A DNA stretch of 64,000 bases. It comes from Chrysomallon squamiferum. Its lineage: Eukaryota; Mollusca; Gastropoda; Neomphalida; Peltospiridae. The notes under the pieces were generated by a model. It did no database searches and was not told the DNA's origin. It saw only the letters and a list, made by a program, of their open reading frames with translations. Positions 1 to 16,960 of the stretch are shown piece by piece. The translations under genes and the position numbers were made by a program. Position 1 is the first letter of the stretch. Each line of letters opens with the position of its first letter. The stretch covers positions 10,445,002-10,509,001 of the forward strand of contig CM022666.1 of assembly GCA_012295275.1 (NCBI GenBank), written 5' to 3'.

Positions 1-1163
1 AACCTATAGTTCCTTCTTCTTGCTTCACTTTCAGTGTTAATTACTATAATATTTTGTTTTAATTCAAATAATCCAAGTTAAAAAATGAAAGTCAGGAAAT
101 TAAATATAGTAGTAGCTAAATATAGATATGTCCAGAATGCAAGTCTGAAGGTAACATAAAAGTACATGATCAAAATACAACTAACAAATCACAAGTACAT
201 ACATGTGATTCACTGTTTCTTTAATGCGAAATTGTTATGTGTTAGTTCAACAAATGTATGCATGTAGTGTAGTATAGCGTTGCTTGCTATTTTGTCAGTG
301 TCAAGTACAAACTCAGCTCTTCTCTGCACTGAATATATCTGAAATTGAAGTTAATGACAGAAAACTGTCTTTATTCATTCAAAATTTGAATGAAATCCAT
401 ATGATAGTTTTTAGGTTATGTTGAGAACTGTATCATCAAGCAGAATACAATGATTATTGTCCAAAAACTGCTATCTAGATGGAGCACTAACAGGCTTTTA
501 AATTGAGACAACACTTCTAATCAGAAATGGATGAGATATTGTCAAAAATAGTGTTTTTTGCACATTTATCATTTCAAGTATTTGCTCTTCTCATTTTCAT
601 GAGCTGACATTTTCAGCCATGAAACTTTGTGAGTTACTTCTCTTGTTGTAGTAAAATATACAGTTACTGTCATTTGTTTATGTTTGTTATATGTGGCTGA
701 AAATGACTCAATATTTGACATCACATTTTGTCAATAATGAGAATGTTGTTTTTCCAAAAGTAAGTAAAATATCTATATTTGTATTCAAAAGTTCTGTTTA
801 ACTAAACCAAAAACAAAATGAAAACATATATAAATTTCAAATTTTTTGCAGTTGCTGCTTATTTGTAGTTCAGTTACTATACATTTCAGTCAGAATTCTT
901 GCCAGGTTGTACTGACTTCAGTATAAACTTGGCTTTTTGCTTTAATATTATTAATGTTAGCTTCAGTATTATTATTACAGTTACTACAGATATTAATGGT
1001 AAATATAGTTACTAAAAATAGTATTGTTTCTCCAAAAATTGTTATTAAAGTTTCTGCAGTTTTATCTGTTACAAATGTTAGTTGTATTATATACAACTAA
1101 TAGTTTTATGTTAACAACAAATATTAATATTGCTAAGTTTGATGTAAATGTTACTGTTTTCAG
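1..1163 (+). other. Intron upstream of the first visible kinase exon
   Basis: AT-rich sequence with no exon that I can support. It ends in a clean acceptor (ttttcag, AG at 1162-1163) leading into the SH2 exon, so it is most simply read as an intron of the Src/FRK-like gene. The SH3 domain expected before the SH2 domain is not in the window and must lie upstream. Confidence 0.6.
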
Positions 1164-5494
<4,331 letters not shown>

Positions 5495-8400
5495 TCTACA
5501 TCAAGAGGTGTTAAATTCCAGGATTTTGTAATGCATAATGTTGTTTCAAGAAAGGCATGGTGTTTATAAATTTCTATACATAATATATAAATATTAATAA
5601 ATTTGGAAGTGTAGCTAGCTGTACATTGTTGAAGCTGTGTGACATCTGAAAAGGAAGCTAGGATATAAATGTATCAGTATTTGGACAGAAACAATTTAAA
5701 GGTTTTTAGCTTCCTTAAAGCTATAACACAAAGATGAAGGGCTCACAGTGAAAGAAGATACATACTGTGAAAAAACTGAAGACTTTTCATCAGAGAAGTG
5801 TCAGAAAGACATGATGTTATATAAAGATGGTAAATCGGCTCACTGTGTTTTAGCCTTATAATAATATAACTGCTTACACTGCCAGTTGTTAAACCACCAG
5901 ATTTCACTTATTAACTAAGAAGATGGTTATTTTTTGAGTACTGGCTTACAAGTACTGAGTTGAAATTATTAAAATGTGATCCTAGGATGATTTCAGTAAG
6001 GATACAAGTTTGTATGAATTTTTGTCTTTGATATTGGTCAGCAGCTGAAAGAGCATGTGACTTGCAAAGAATGTGTGAAAAGAAAAATAGAAGATCTTAC
6101 TTGTACTTGGTCCAGTGAATGAATTACAATAGTTAATACAGCCACATTATTTCGGTCCATGCTGTTGTTAATCTTGTTCATTCTGTAAGCAAAGTGCTAT
6201 GTGTACAATTAGAGATGAAGTTCATATCTTCATTATTACTGCATATTTATTGAAAAAAACTAAATGAAAAGTTGAGATTATATTTTAACTGAAAGCAGTT
6301 TTAAATAATAATCAATAAAAAAAAAATAATAATAATAGCTTTGGACAATATATCAAATAATACGAGGGGAAATAACTGGTGTCCTAAGAAATTGGACTAC
6401 ATTTTATTTTTAAATATTTGCATTGGTCTAACAGAAATTATTGACATTTAGATGTTTTGTAAGAGGAATCATTTATATCACTCCTATTTATATAAAACAA
6501 CATCAGTTCTGTAATTGTATACATATTTCAATTCAATATTTAGAATTTTTTTATGAACTTTTTACTTTTCATTAAAAAGCATTTCAGAACTTCTGTACAT
6601 TATACACATACATAATTACTAATGAAATGTGGAATCTAACATCAATAACCACTCTTTGTTTTCTTTATAAAAATTAACTGATCATTGTAATGCACTTTTT
6701 ATTTACCATTTGCTAACATTTAATAACATTTAATACACACAGAAAAAAGTACACTTTTTCATTTTATCTTATTATAATAGTGATGCTGTTGGTTTTTTCA
6801 CTGCTTCCTTTTCTCTCTTTCTTTGTTTTTTTTCTTGATATTTTTTTATAATAATTAATTGACATAGACTAATACAAACTATAGAAAAATGACAAACTGG
6901 TATATTGTAAGAAAGCCTCTTCACCTATTGTCTCTAGACTTCTCAAACTTACATATTTTTATATATATATAATTTAGTTTGTTGTGAAATTTGTATACCT
7001 TTAACTTACTATTTTTCAATGTATCTAAATAAATAAAAAATAATAATAATAATTAAAAAGGTTTGAAAGTTTTTTTATTCAACAAAATAAATAAACAAAT
7101 AATTCCTTTCCAAAAATTAAAAAAGATTTTTAGATGATTTATTTGATAATTGCCAATTTTGTTTTATGTAATTTTATTTTTAATATTCATTTGTATTAAT
7201 GTGTAATGAATTGAATTAGACATTTAAACATTTTCATAAAAAAAAATTATATATATATATATATATTTTTTTTAAAACACTTTACAGAACACCACATACT
7301 GGTACTCTATCTGTATCATTGCATAATATTAAATTTCTTGTTAGTTGAGCATCAGTCTGTTTATAGGGCTAGATTTCTCAGGTTTTTGTATTCTCAACAT
7401 ACTATCAACCTTGTCATATTAGTGTTTTCACAGTAAATTGAAAAAATTACTTGTTTCAATTTGAAAAATTCCTGATTATCACCATATTATGTATTTACAC
7501 AGTTAATAAACTGAAGGTCTCGTTGTTGTCTAATGAAATGTGAAAATTTAAATTCTTGTTGAGTAGCTTCTTTTTAAACAATAATTTATTAAAGAACTAA
7601 ACTATAATTAAAAATGAATTTAGATGCTGCAATTTTTGTGTCATTTCTTTTCTAATTCTGGTTAAATGACTTCAAATCAGAAACATTTTAACTAACATTT
7701 ATTTACAAACATTTTTTAACATGTTACTTTTATTTCATATTCACATATGTGTTTGATGTATTTTATTTATTGTGGTTTTACATTTACAGGTTAAAAAAGA
7801 ATAAATAACAATCATTGTTTTAGTAAATTTTGTAATTTATGGGAATGGAAATCTATAATAAATCAGTGTTTTTATATCTGGCAATTTGTGTTGAAATTCA
7901 AACTTACTTTTTGAAAATAAAATCTACTGTAGAAATGTTTTTTAAATGCAGTGAAATTTAATTTTAAGTGTAACACTAGATTTAGTGAGGAAAGTGCATC
8001 ACCTCTAATAATGTGAAGAAACTAGCATTTGTTAGTATGTATAATCTATGTACATACATACAGAAATTTTCAAGCTGAAATCTGTATTTTAAACAAATTT
8101 TAATCATGTAGGATGTTATTATAAGATAGTTTTTACTGTGTACAGAAACATTTTAACTAAGTAATTACTAAAGCTTGTGAAGTGTCCTAACATTAGTATC
8201 ATTTGTAGAAATGATCACACACAATTTTCATATGTACATAACAATCTTCATTCAAAATCTGTAATGCATTTATTTACCATTTGCTAACCAATTAAAATAA
8301 GTTTGCTACGCACCAAATACAGCTGCCAGTTTATGTTTTTAAAATTATTTATCTTTTTCTCTTTTTAAAACAAATGGCAATGCAATATACCATGACTTCA

Positions 8401-9987
8401 AATCATCATCTCACATTGAAATTTAAGTAAATAATTTTAATATGAGAAACACATTATTCATACTTATAAATATCTGTCAGTATTTATTTACTTCAGAATC
8501 ACAAGTTATTATGTATTAATTTTAAACTCGGTAAATATGGCATGCAAATAACAGTTATTTATGTCATTGTCATAAACAAATTTTTTTTTTTTAAACTTCA
8601 GTTTTTGGGGGATATTTTATTAAATAACTGGCTAAACTAAAACAGTCTCAGATTTCATAAAAAAAAATATTTTATTTTGAATGAATAGTTGTTTGTAGGC
8701 ACACTACAATTATGTTTTATTCAGTTTTTACATTATGTAACTGTTAATTCTTTATTCTAAGACAATCACAATTCACTGCATAACAACAAAGGTATTGATG
8801 CATAGTTATTGTTAATTGTAACAGAATAAAAGTGTTGTACATAAATTATATTTCAGAAAATGCAGTAAACAATTGTTTACCATGATGGGTGTATAAATTT
8901 ATGTAATTTAAGTTAATGTGCAGTTTTTATTTGTTTAACAACATATCATTTCTTGTTTGTTTGAAGTTTTTTGTAACATTCACTTTACTTTTGTTAATTG
9001 CTTCAAGAAAAAATTAATTAATCATTAATTAATTTGTTTAATAAGTTGCATGTTGAAGTTCCTTTGTAAAAATATATCATGTTAAAAAAGTAAAATAAAA
9101 ACATATGAAGTTGAAAGTCTGTATCATTTTACAAAAAAGTAGCAGTGTGATATAACCAGGTGGAAAGAGAAAATTAAATAATTTATGTTCTAGTTCAGTT
9201 TTTTAAAAATATTAATACAAATGATTTCACTCGAGTAAGTGTAACTATTAACTGTTTATTTACTTAGGAAATAAAAGTAATGGATAATGAAGGGCAAATG
9301 AAGCTTATTGCTCTTTTCTTCACAAGTATGTTGACTTGTTATGGATAATGCATACCTTTTCAGTTACTCCAAAACATAAATTTGCCACTTTATTTAAAAG
9401 TTTAAAAAAATAGTACGATATAGAGGATAGGACCAAATCCTTTATAATCCTGTCTTTTTTATATTTCATATATGCACAGTGAAAGACATAAAAAATGGTT
9501 TGTAAATTCATGAAAAAAATTAATACTAACTTACAAATAGTTTGACATCACTACATTCAGGTTATTATTGGTGGTTTGGGAAATGTTTTCACTTGTGCTG
9601 GTTTGTTACAGTTCACCTCATTTCTTGTGAATACAATCTGTATTGTATTTTATTACAATGATTTTGTTTTTGTGAATAGAAAACTGTACATTTTATTCAC
9701 GATTAAACCACATGGATCCTTAGACAGCTTTTGTTGCTTACACCATTGTGGAAATAAAAATTTCTGTGGATATGATTTTGTCATATCAATGTATATTCAT
9801 TCATTCAAGTGAAATACAAATCTGTTATTGACATGTGATGAGTCTGTTTTTTCAGGGGTTTTTCTTTAATATAATCTTTAAATAAAACATACCTGAATAT
9901 TAATAGTTTAAAAGACTGTTTTGTGTGTGTGTGTGTGTGTGCGTGTGCGCATGCATGCATGTGTGCGTGGAGAGAGACAAAGAGATA
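5495..9987. other. Kinase 3' UTR and AT-rich intergenic DNA
   Basis: The kinase stop is TGA at 5492-5494. A possible polyadenylation signal AATAAA lies at 5596-5601, about 100 bases downstream, and later ones also occur. The rest is AT-rich with short homopolymer and AT tracts (for example 7246-7270) and a GT/GC tract at 9921-9967. Short open frames here lack homology or splice context; I see no supported gene. Confidence 0.5.
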
Positions 9988-10668
9988 CACCATGACTTTC
10001 AAGTTTAAATCATTCCGTGTCCATGCTCATAACTAAACTTGCTTATATGTCAAATCCATTTTCCCAACTGAAATTAATTGAAATAACATTAATCCGTTCC
10101 AGCTTCCCCAAAACTACCCTTTTTTTTTTTTTTTTTTTTTTTATGTGTTTTTAAATAATAAAAATATATTTGAAAATAACAAATATTGTATAAAAACATA
10201 ATAAAAGAGAATGTAAAGAAATAAATTGGTTTTGTAAAGTGTATTTATCTTGGAGATCAGACAAATTATTTTAATATGGTACATTTAGAAGTACTATGCT
10301 CCTAGTGCGTAGCCAAGTTGACTACATGTATGCTTTGCTCATGTTTTTCTATGAATTCAGGCTTTAATTCAATGGACATCATCTGCTTCTTCTCAGCACT
10401 GTCCTTTGCACTCACTTTCTTCCGATCCATGGTCATAAAAACGAAATTTGGCAAAATACTGCACAAAACACAAGCATAACACAGCAGAGATGCTTCTGCA
10501 GGGAGATAACCACATGAAGTAAACGAGTATGATATGGGATGCTGGGCAGATGTTGTGTTGTTCGTTGCGCCAACAAGTAGCAGCATATTTGAAACTAACT
10601 CAGATTTTGGCTTGCAACTCAAAGCAAAAAATCGACCAGGCGACTGCTGGTAATTCAAGGAATCATTG
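9988..10668 (-). mobile_element. Non-autonomous Tigger/pogo-like element, copy A
   Basis: Degraded copy of a family seen four times in the window. Both termini resemble the family ends: left near 9988 (caccatgactttcaagttta), right near 10668 (ggtaattcaaggaatcattg). On the minus strand it retains the start of a CENP-B/psq-type helix-turn-helix transposase (MDRKKVSAKDSAEKK, then ELKPEFIEKHEQ), but no DDE catalytic domain. Internally deleted and mutated, so it would need a helper transposase. An internal poly-T run sits at 10121-10141. Confidence 0.72.
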
Positions 10669-10731
10669 TAAAGATATGTATATAGATATATATCTAGAGA
10701 TATGTATGTATGTATGTGTATATATATATAT

Positions 10732-11428
10732 GATTTTAATTTGTCCCATGACCGAGCTCATTATTCAAATTAGTTCATACATCAAATCAATTTTCCCAAA
10801 TGAAATTAATTGAAATACATTAACGTGTTTTTAAATAAGAAAATTGTATGTATAAACGATAAATATTGTAAAAAAACAAAATACAAGAGAATGTAAAGAA
10901 ATAAAATGGTTTTGTAAAGTGTAAAGGGTTAGGGTTTCTCCATCTTTTCATGGACAGAGGTCCACAGCTTATTTTAACGCCTTTAGGTGGAGATATAGAC
11001 TTTATCAACTCCAACTGCTTCAGTATGGTGCTTATCACAGAAGTGCTATGCTTGTATTGCCTAGCCATATTGACTACATGCAGACCTCACTCATATTTTT
11101 CTATGATTTCAAGCTTTAATTCAATGGACATCATCTGTGTCTTCTTCTCAGTACTTTCCTTTGCACTCACTTTCTTAGGATCCGTGGAAATTTAGCAAAT
11201 TACTGCACAAAACCCGAGCATAACACAACAGAGATGTTTCCATATTGAGGTAACCACTTGAAGCAACCGAGTGAGTCTTAGGATGCTGGGTGGATGTTGT
11301 GTTGTTTGTCGTGCCAACAAGCTCGTATCTTGGATTTTGGCTCACAATTCACAGCAAAAAATCAACCAGGCAGCTGCTCGTAAGTCAGAAAACTTGTAAG
11401 TTGAAACACTTGTAACTCGAGGTACCAC
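10732..11428 (-). mobile_element. Non-autonomous Tigger/pogo-like element, copy B
   Basis: Second copy, same orientation as copy A and only about 60 bp away. The right terminus (cttgtaactcgaggtaccac, ending 11428) fits the family terminal repeat. The left end starts near 10732 in the subterminal region and the outermost bases are replaced by an AT microsatellite. The minus strand retains homology to the helix-turn-helix domain (residues around LKQLELIKSISPPKGVKI) with frameshifts. No catalytic DDE region is present. Confidence 0.72.
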
Positions 11429-11535
11429 AATATATATATATATATATGTGCAAAAATAGATGCATGCAAAAATGATGAAAGACAAAAAGAATGGCATGCT
11501 TCAGGGCAAGCAATGATTACCAACAGTTACTGAGC

Positions 11536-11830
11536 AAACTTTTTAAGGTTGTCTTGATGGCTGAACAGTAACGTCATCTGCCTCTGGAGAGCCGGCAATT
11601 GGGTGCCATGTTTTCAAGTCTCATTAGTGGCATCTGATGGGGTTTGTGAGATCGTGATTGGGTTCTTTCCTCCTGTGCCACTGTTGTCTATGCAAAGAAA
11701 TTCTTGTGATAATCAAACAAACGATTTATTAAAGGCCAGGTATGTGCTGTGTTGTCTGTTAGAAGACAAGATACATTGCTCCTGCTTCTAATGGAAACAG
11801 TGTGGCCCAGCCCATAAAATGGTTGGTCTC
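11536..11830 (+). repeat. Possible tRNA-derived SINE
   Basis: A short, locally GC-richer segment in AT-rich DNA. It has a box A-like stretch (gatggctgaacagta, 11556-11570) and, about 45 bp on, a box B-like stretch (tttcaagtctc, 11612-11622), followed by the tRNA-like phrase gtctgcc/catctgcctctgga seen in many tRNA-type SINE heads. The tail beyond 11800 is TTG/ATT-rich. No convincing target-site duplication was found, so this is tentative. Confidence 0.4.
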
Positions 11831-13219
11831 AATTATAATTATTGTCTCTTTAGTCAAGTTCTTAATCATGTTTATAAAGTCCTAAACTATATACTTTTAA
11901 AGGTTTTTTTAAATTTCACAATAGTATAGGTACATTAAATCATGGTAAAAACAAATTCCAGTTGATGGTAGTACTATTTGTACAAACTGATGCAAGTGAC
12001 CTAAACTTTTTTTCTGATACTATAATAATTTGACAAACACACCCTTTATATTTTCATGTTCACTGGATGAAACAAATTTTGTTTCAGTTTTCAGAACTCA
12101 AAAGATGGTTTTACAGTTCTTGAAATATAGTCATATGTAATCAATGGATATAGTCTAAATTTCTCCTTATCAAACATTAGAATCATTTTAAAGAAGCAAG
12201 CACAAAAGAAAACAATGTGCCAATACATAATGTATTCTCTTAATATTTTAATTTTCAAAATATCGTTATTAACAGTAGTATTCTACTTGCAGAATATTTA
12301 AAAATTATGTGATACTTAGTTGATATTTTATTCACAAGAAAATTACTACCACAACTAATTTTTAAAATAACAATGATGTTGTTAATAGGTACATCAGTAT
12401 TCTAAATAAATTATTAACAGATGAAATCTCAAATTACTTAATGAAATAAATGTAAAAGCATTTAAATCATATTTAGTGAAATAACCAAATTAAAAGAAAT
12501 ACCTTTAAAATAATTAAATTTGCAGAAAATAAGAAAAATATTGCATGGAATATAATTTTTTATTGAACAGTGTACGACTGAATATTTTTTCATTGACAAC
12601 TGATCAAAGACTAAACATTACTGAAATGTCCACAATTAAATATGAAAAGAGCAACTGTTACTTATTAAAATTAACTCCATTAGGACACATAGCATAGCTT
12701 TTAATCTAAACAGATTTTCAGCCAGTTCTTCCACACTTCAATTGGTCTGTAACCTAAATATGAAAACCACCAAGTTTTATGACTTTTTGACATAATTCAT
12801 AAGATTTGCAGTTCAAAAGCAGGAAACAAAACTATATTCAAACTTGTGTTGACTTTCTTGACTACTGCGAACATTTGGAAATTAATTTACCATTCATTAA
12901 CTTAATTTGCTTCACAAAGAAACATCTGCTAAACTATTTTATTTTGTTCTGCCTCATTACTGGTTATATTAGAAGAGTTATAATTGATATATTAATTTAA
13001 TGATTGTTGCATGTCAAAAAGGCCAGCAATACCTGTATTTATATTAATGTGAAATACACTCCTGGTTTCCTTTTATACTTTTTCTCTTCTAATTTCTTAT
13101 TATTCTGTGACAGTTATTTATATACATTTTATAAAGTACTGCTGATACCATTACAAATACCACTATCTAAGAGAATCTGAGTTGTTCTTATTATCCAATC
13201 ATAGCAATCATATAGGTCA
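11831..13219. other. AT-rich 3' flank of LAMTOR4
   Basis: No coding signal that I can support. The part next to 13220 should include the LAMTOR4 3' UTR, because that gene is read on the minus strand. Several tttatt motifs (AATAAA on the minus strand) occur, but none can be chosen without transcripts. Confidence 0.45.
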
Positions 13220-16207
13220 TCACGTAACTACTGGAGCCTGTGGTACATATTTGCGTTTACAGACATAGATCCTGCGATTGGAAACTGTAGCCATAAACAC
13301 AATATCATCATAGATCACTGAAAAATAGAAAATTCAAAAACATAATTAGTATTACAAAGTTATTGTAGCTATGTTAAAAATGTAATTATGTTAACATACA
13401 TTTGACGAAGAAGCAGTAGGTGTAAAATAAAGATAAATTATGATGGTGACAATATAAATTAGGTAAATGAAGCCATTAACAAATATTTACCATAAAAAAA
13501 TGTATTTGACAAAAAAAATTTAAAACAAAAATAACAAAAAATATTTTTTTTTAAATATTAAGACTAACACAGATAAATCTTTGAACATTTGCTATAAAAT
13601 TATATATTTATGAAAAAAATAAGGTTCAAAGTTTTTAACACTTCATAAAGGTGGATAACATGTAATGATTTGGTTAATTTAACCCTATTACAAAACTGCT
13701 AGCAACAATAGTAAATGTTACACAAAAAACTACTGATGGTCTTTTTATGAAAATATAGCTCACCTGAAACTCGTTTGAAAGTTTCTCTTGTACCATTTGT
13801 TACAGGTATTTTACTTGCAGTATACACAAGTTTTGTCATTTTATTTGCCATCATCTCATCATTTTCCAATTCTCCACCAGACTATGAGAAAACAAATGTT
13901 TTTTTTTATAAAAATGTAAAAATGATATTTAAGAATGGGTTAAATGTATAACATTAATGTGGAATAAATTCATTCAAATTTGGGAACATACATGCACACA
14001 TACACAATTTAACATTATATATAACATACACATAAAAGTGCTGCATACAATTACATAAATATTTTTGTACACTTACTGGAGAAAAACAACAATTGCTTTT
14101 TCTCATATTCTTAGTGTTAAATTTTTACTAATTTTGCACAAATTTTCCTCTCCTGCTCCTTTGTGACAATAATGAAACAAAAGAGGGAAATGGCACTCAA
14201 CTTTTACTGATTTGTAGTAAAATATATTTTATATAATCATTTGCAATGTGGAGAAGTTGTTAGACTGGAATGGGAAATTGTTCAAGGTGTAGGGTAAGCT
14301 GGGGTAATTCTGGCCCTCTTTTCGTTTCAACAAAATGGAGTGAATAATGTATAGTATATTTCTGCTTCAGTATACACAAACACTATATGTGCAGTGCTTA
14401 TACTTTTGAAATGGGAACTGGTCTAAAAATTGTTTTCAAGGGCCACATTTGCCCCAACAATTTGGGGTAAATCTGGCCCCCACATTCATGTATTTTGCAT
14501 TTTTGGTCCTCAAATTTGTTGTACCGATTACTGCTATGTAATCATTGCCTACTACTAATAATAATTTGTCCTAATCATAATACAAGTCAGATTCAAAATT
14601 TCAATAAACTAAACTCCTTGACAAATATCACACAATATAATATGTTTCAAGTCCGCACCAGCTGGGATTTCGAGGTTTGAACAAGGGTTAAGACAATACC
14701 AATTTGGGCATCCATCACATCCTATGAACTTGTTGGAATTCATGCCATCTCAATTCTGCCACTGTGTTCACATTTTTTTTTGTTTATCTACTACATCTCT
14801 CTCTTCTAGTTCAGGCTCGTCACCACCAATGTTTTCTTTAACTATATCTACCAGTTCTGCTGTGGGTCATTCCGTGTCAAATCACCCAATAGGTTAAACC
14901 TGACTGTCTCAGATTTTTATGAACTTGGTATACCTGTTGACTGGGATCCCACAGCACCAAATCTGAAGTTTTAGGCCAGTCAGACCAGTATTGTGGGAGA
15001 TATGGCCCCCTGAATTTTAAGATTTTTGGCAAAAATGGGCATGACCACCAACCTTTGAACCCTCATAGCTCAGGAACTAGTGGGCCAATTTTCATAAAAT
15101 TGGTATTGTTGAAAAGGCAATATGACAAGGATTCCAAATCTGCCATTATTGTTCAATTTTTGCCAAAAACTTAACATTCAGTGGGCCATATCTCCCACAA
15201 TACTGGTCTGACTGGCCTAAAACTTCAGATTTGGTGCTGTGGGATCCCAGACAACAAGTATACAAGTTTCATAAAAATCTGAGATGGTCGGGTTTAAATT
15301 TTATTTTTGGGTGGGGTGATTTGACATGGAACGACCCCTGTAGATTTCAGACTGAATTGCCGTTTTGCCTTTGGTATCTTCTACTGTTTTTTTTTGCCTC
15401 TCTCATCTTTGCTCTCTCTCTGCCTTTTCTTCCTCCTTCCTCTTCTTCTCTCCCAAATCTTCTTCATACCTCTTGACACTTTCTTCTTCTGTCAATGCCT
15501 CAGCATACCTCATCCTCTTGATTTTATTTGAAGTTTGACCATGGAATTTCAACTGATTCAAAAAACTTAAATAAAACTCAGAATGGACTATATCAATGCC
15601 AAAACTATTGATTTCAGCATCACATATGGGGGCCAGATTTACTCCATCAATGTGGGCCAGAATTGCCCCAAGTGGCGAGTTAAATAAAACACATTCCTTG
15701 CCTAATTGACACATATTAAACTCACATTTTTTTGCAACCTTGTTGTCTTCACTACTTTTGTGGCCACTATACTCCATGTGCAAATGGTTGATTATCTACA
15801 TCCTTTGTTCTAATGTGAGATAGGATTCTGTTTATATCAACAAAATTCCAGAACTTGGACAGAATAGTACAGTACCTTGGGGGCCAGAATTACCACCACC
15901 TTACCCTATACTGAACAGGATTTATCCTGCAAGTCTATCAACCGAGCTACCACACATTCAACATGAATCACAAAAAATATCTGTAAATTAAATTAATCTG
16001 TTTTTCCCCTGTTGGCTTACTAAAAAAAAACTCAGTTCTATAGTACTGCTCACTCTACTCATGAGCAAACAAAATTAAAAACACATCAAGTTCAACTGTC
16101 TGTTATCACATTAAAATCATTACACTTACACTAACTACAGCACCATCTTCGGTGAGTACTAGATATCCCAGGGAATCTGCAATTCTGTCCATTCCTTGTG
16201 TTGCCAT
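13220..16207 (-). CDS. LAMTOR4: LAMTOR4, Ragulator complex subunit
   Basis: Three exons on the minus strand: 16207-16130, 13881-13764 and 13317-13220, totalling 294 nt or 97 residues (human about 99). The N-terminus reads MATQGMDRIADSLGYLVLTE, matching the family RIPDQLGYLVLSEGAV start. The second exon carries SGGELENDEMMA, and the third DDIVFMATVSNRRIYVCKR, matching the C-terminal roadblock-fold strand. LAMTOR4 is one of five Ragulator subunits that hold Rag GTPases on the lysosome and support mTORC1 activation by amino acids. The ATG lies directly behind a strong acceptor (tttacag), so a non-coding first exon probably lies nearer the shared promoter. Intron 1 (13882-16129) contains nested transposons. 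The gene is head to head with UVRAG. Confidence 0.93.
14292..15906. mobile_element. DNA transposon with GGGTAAG termini, TA-flanked, in LAMTOR4 intron 1
   Basis: The left end reads (ta)gggtaagctggggtaattctggccc and the right end is its near-perfect reverse complement (ccagaattaccaccaccttaccc, then ta), giving inverted termini about 1.6 kb apart with a TA dinucleotide outside each. Subterminal ggggtaaatctggcccc-type blocks recur in inverted order (near 14450-14480 and 15630-15680). A TA target fits mariner/pogo-like or related superfamilies; I cannot assign it further. A minus-strand open frame at 15403-15783 (charged, KKRKEEEKAER-rich C-terminus) may be a transposase remnant but is not recognised. 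Confidence 0.72.
14864..15338. mobile_element. Foldback MITE with ~150-bp inverted arms, nested
   Basis: Its ends are gggtcattccgtgtcaaatc and the reverse complement of gatttgacatggaacgacccc. The arms (about 14864-15012 and 15183-15338) are long inverted repeats sharing, for example, atcccacagcaccaaatctg and gtattgtgggagatatggcc. The central loop is about 170 bp. There is no coding capacity. It lies inside the larger TA-flanked element and so inserted later. Only a short possible target duplication (tgt) is visible. Confidence 0.82.
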
Positions 16208-16960
16208 CTGTAAACGATTTTTTCTTTTTTAAAGTTAACTTAAAGTATAATACCCTAAAACATCTTTACATTTAAAGTTTTAATAATTTTGACTGATATT
16301 ATTTTAGTTCAGAGGAGAATAAATCTAATTCTTAATTACAATTACTGAAGAAAAAGAAGAATTATACAGTATAACTGAGTATACAATATTAATAATAGAC
16401 ACAGTCGACCAAGTACTGAGTGACAGCGGCAATTGGTTGTTGGTTCCATAAATGATAAAGCTACCTTGAAAACTAGCATGGGAAAAAAGGAGATATAATA
16501 ATTACCATGGAGCTGTAACAGCTTTAATATTACAAGTTTGCCAATATGAATGCTGTCACCGCCAGTTATTCGTTTGTATTAATCTTATTACCAATATTAA
16601 ATATCACTACCCCTTAAAAAGCTTCTGCTACAAATTTGTCAGTGTCACTGCTACAAACTAAGTTTCCCATCGCCGCGAGAGTGGCATTTCAAATAATGAA
16701 ATTGCATTATATTTAAATGTAATAAATAATAATATTATAATGTATTAGATATAATTCTGTTTATACAAATGTTAATTTTTGGCAAATATACAAAATATGT
16801 AAAAATAAGAATAAGTTACGCCTTCTTAACGTCATGTCACGTGACAATTGGACGAGATCCAAGATGGTGCTGAAAACCACTTCCTACACTTCAGGCATTG
16901 TTGACGTCTTTTATTTTATACTTATTTTATAATGTTTATACTGCAGGTCACGGTTTCAAT
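16208..16960. promoter_or_regulatory. Bidirectional LAMTOR4/UVRAG promoter region with CLEAR element
   Basis: 753 bp separate the two start codons. A perfect 10-bp palindrome GTCACGTGAC at 16836-16845 equals the CLEAR consensus bound by TFEB/MiT factors at lysosome and autophagy genes (known from vertebrates). Nearby are a YY1-like motif (ccaagatggtg, about 16859-16869), an ETS-like site (cttcct, about 16880) and a CRE-like tgacgtc (16902-16908). There is no clear TATA box. The CLEAR motif is 116 bp before the UVRAG ATG and probably sits close to both transcription starts. Binding is inferred. Confidence 0.7.
16864..16932 (+). other. Possible upstream ORF in UVRAG 5' leader
   Basis: ATG at 16864 opens a 22-codon frame that stops with TAA at 16930-16932, 28 bases before the UVRAG ATG. 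If transcription begins upstream of 16864, this uORF could dampen UVRAG translation. Its ATG also coincides with the YY1-like motif, so it may instead mark the start site. Confidence 0.35.

Noticed and set aside
10302-11195. Open frames of 80-118 residues as independent genes
   Set aside because: They are pieces of Tigger copies A and B, sense or antisense.
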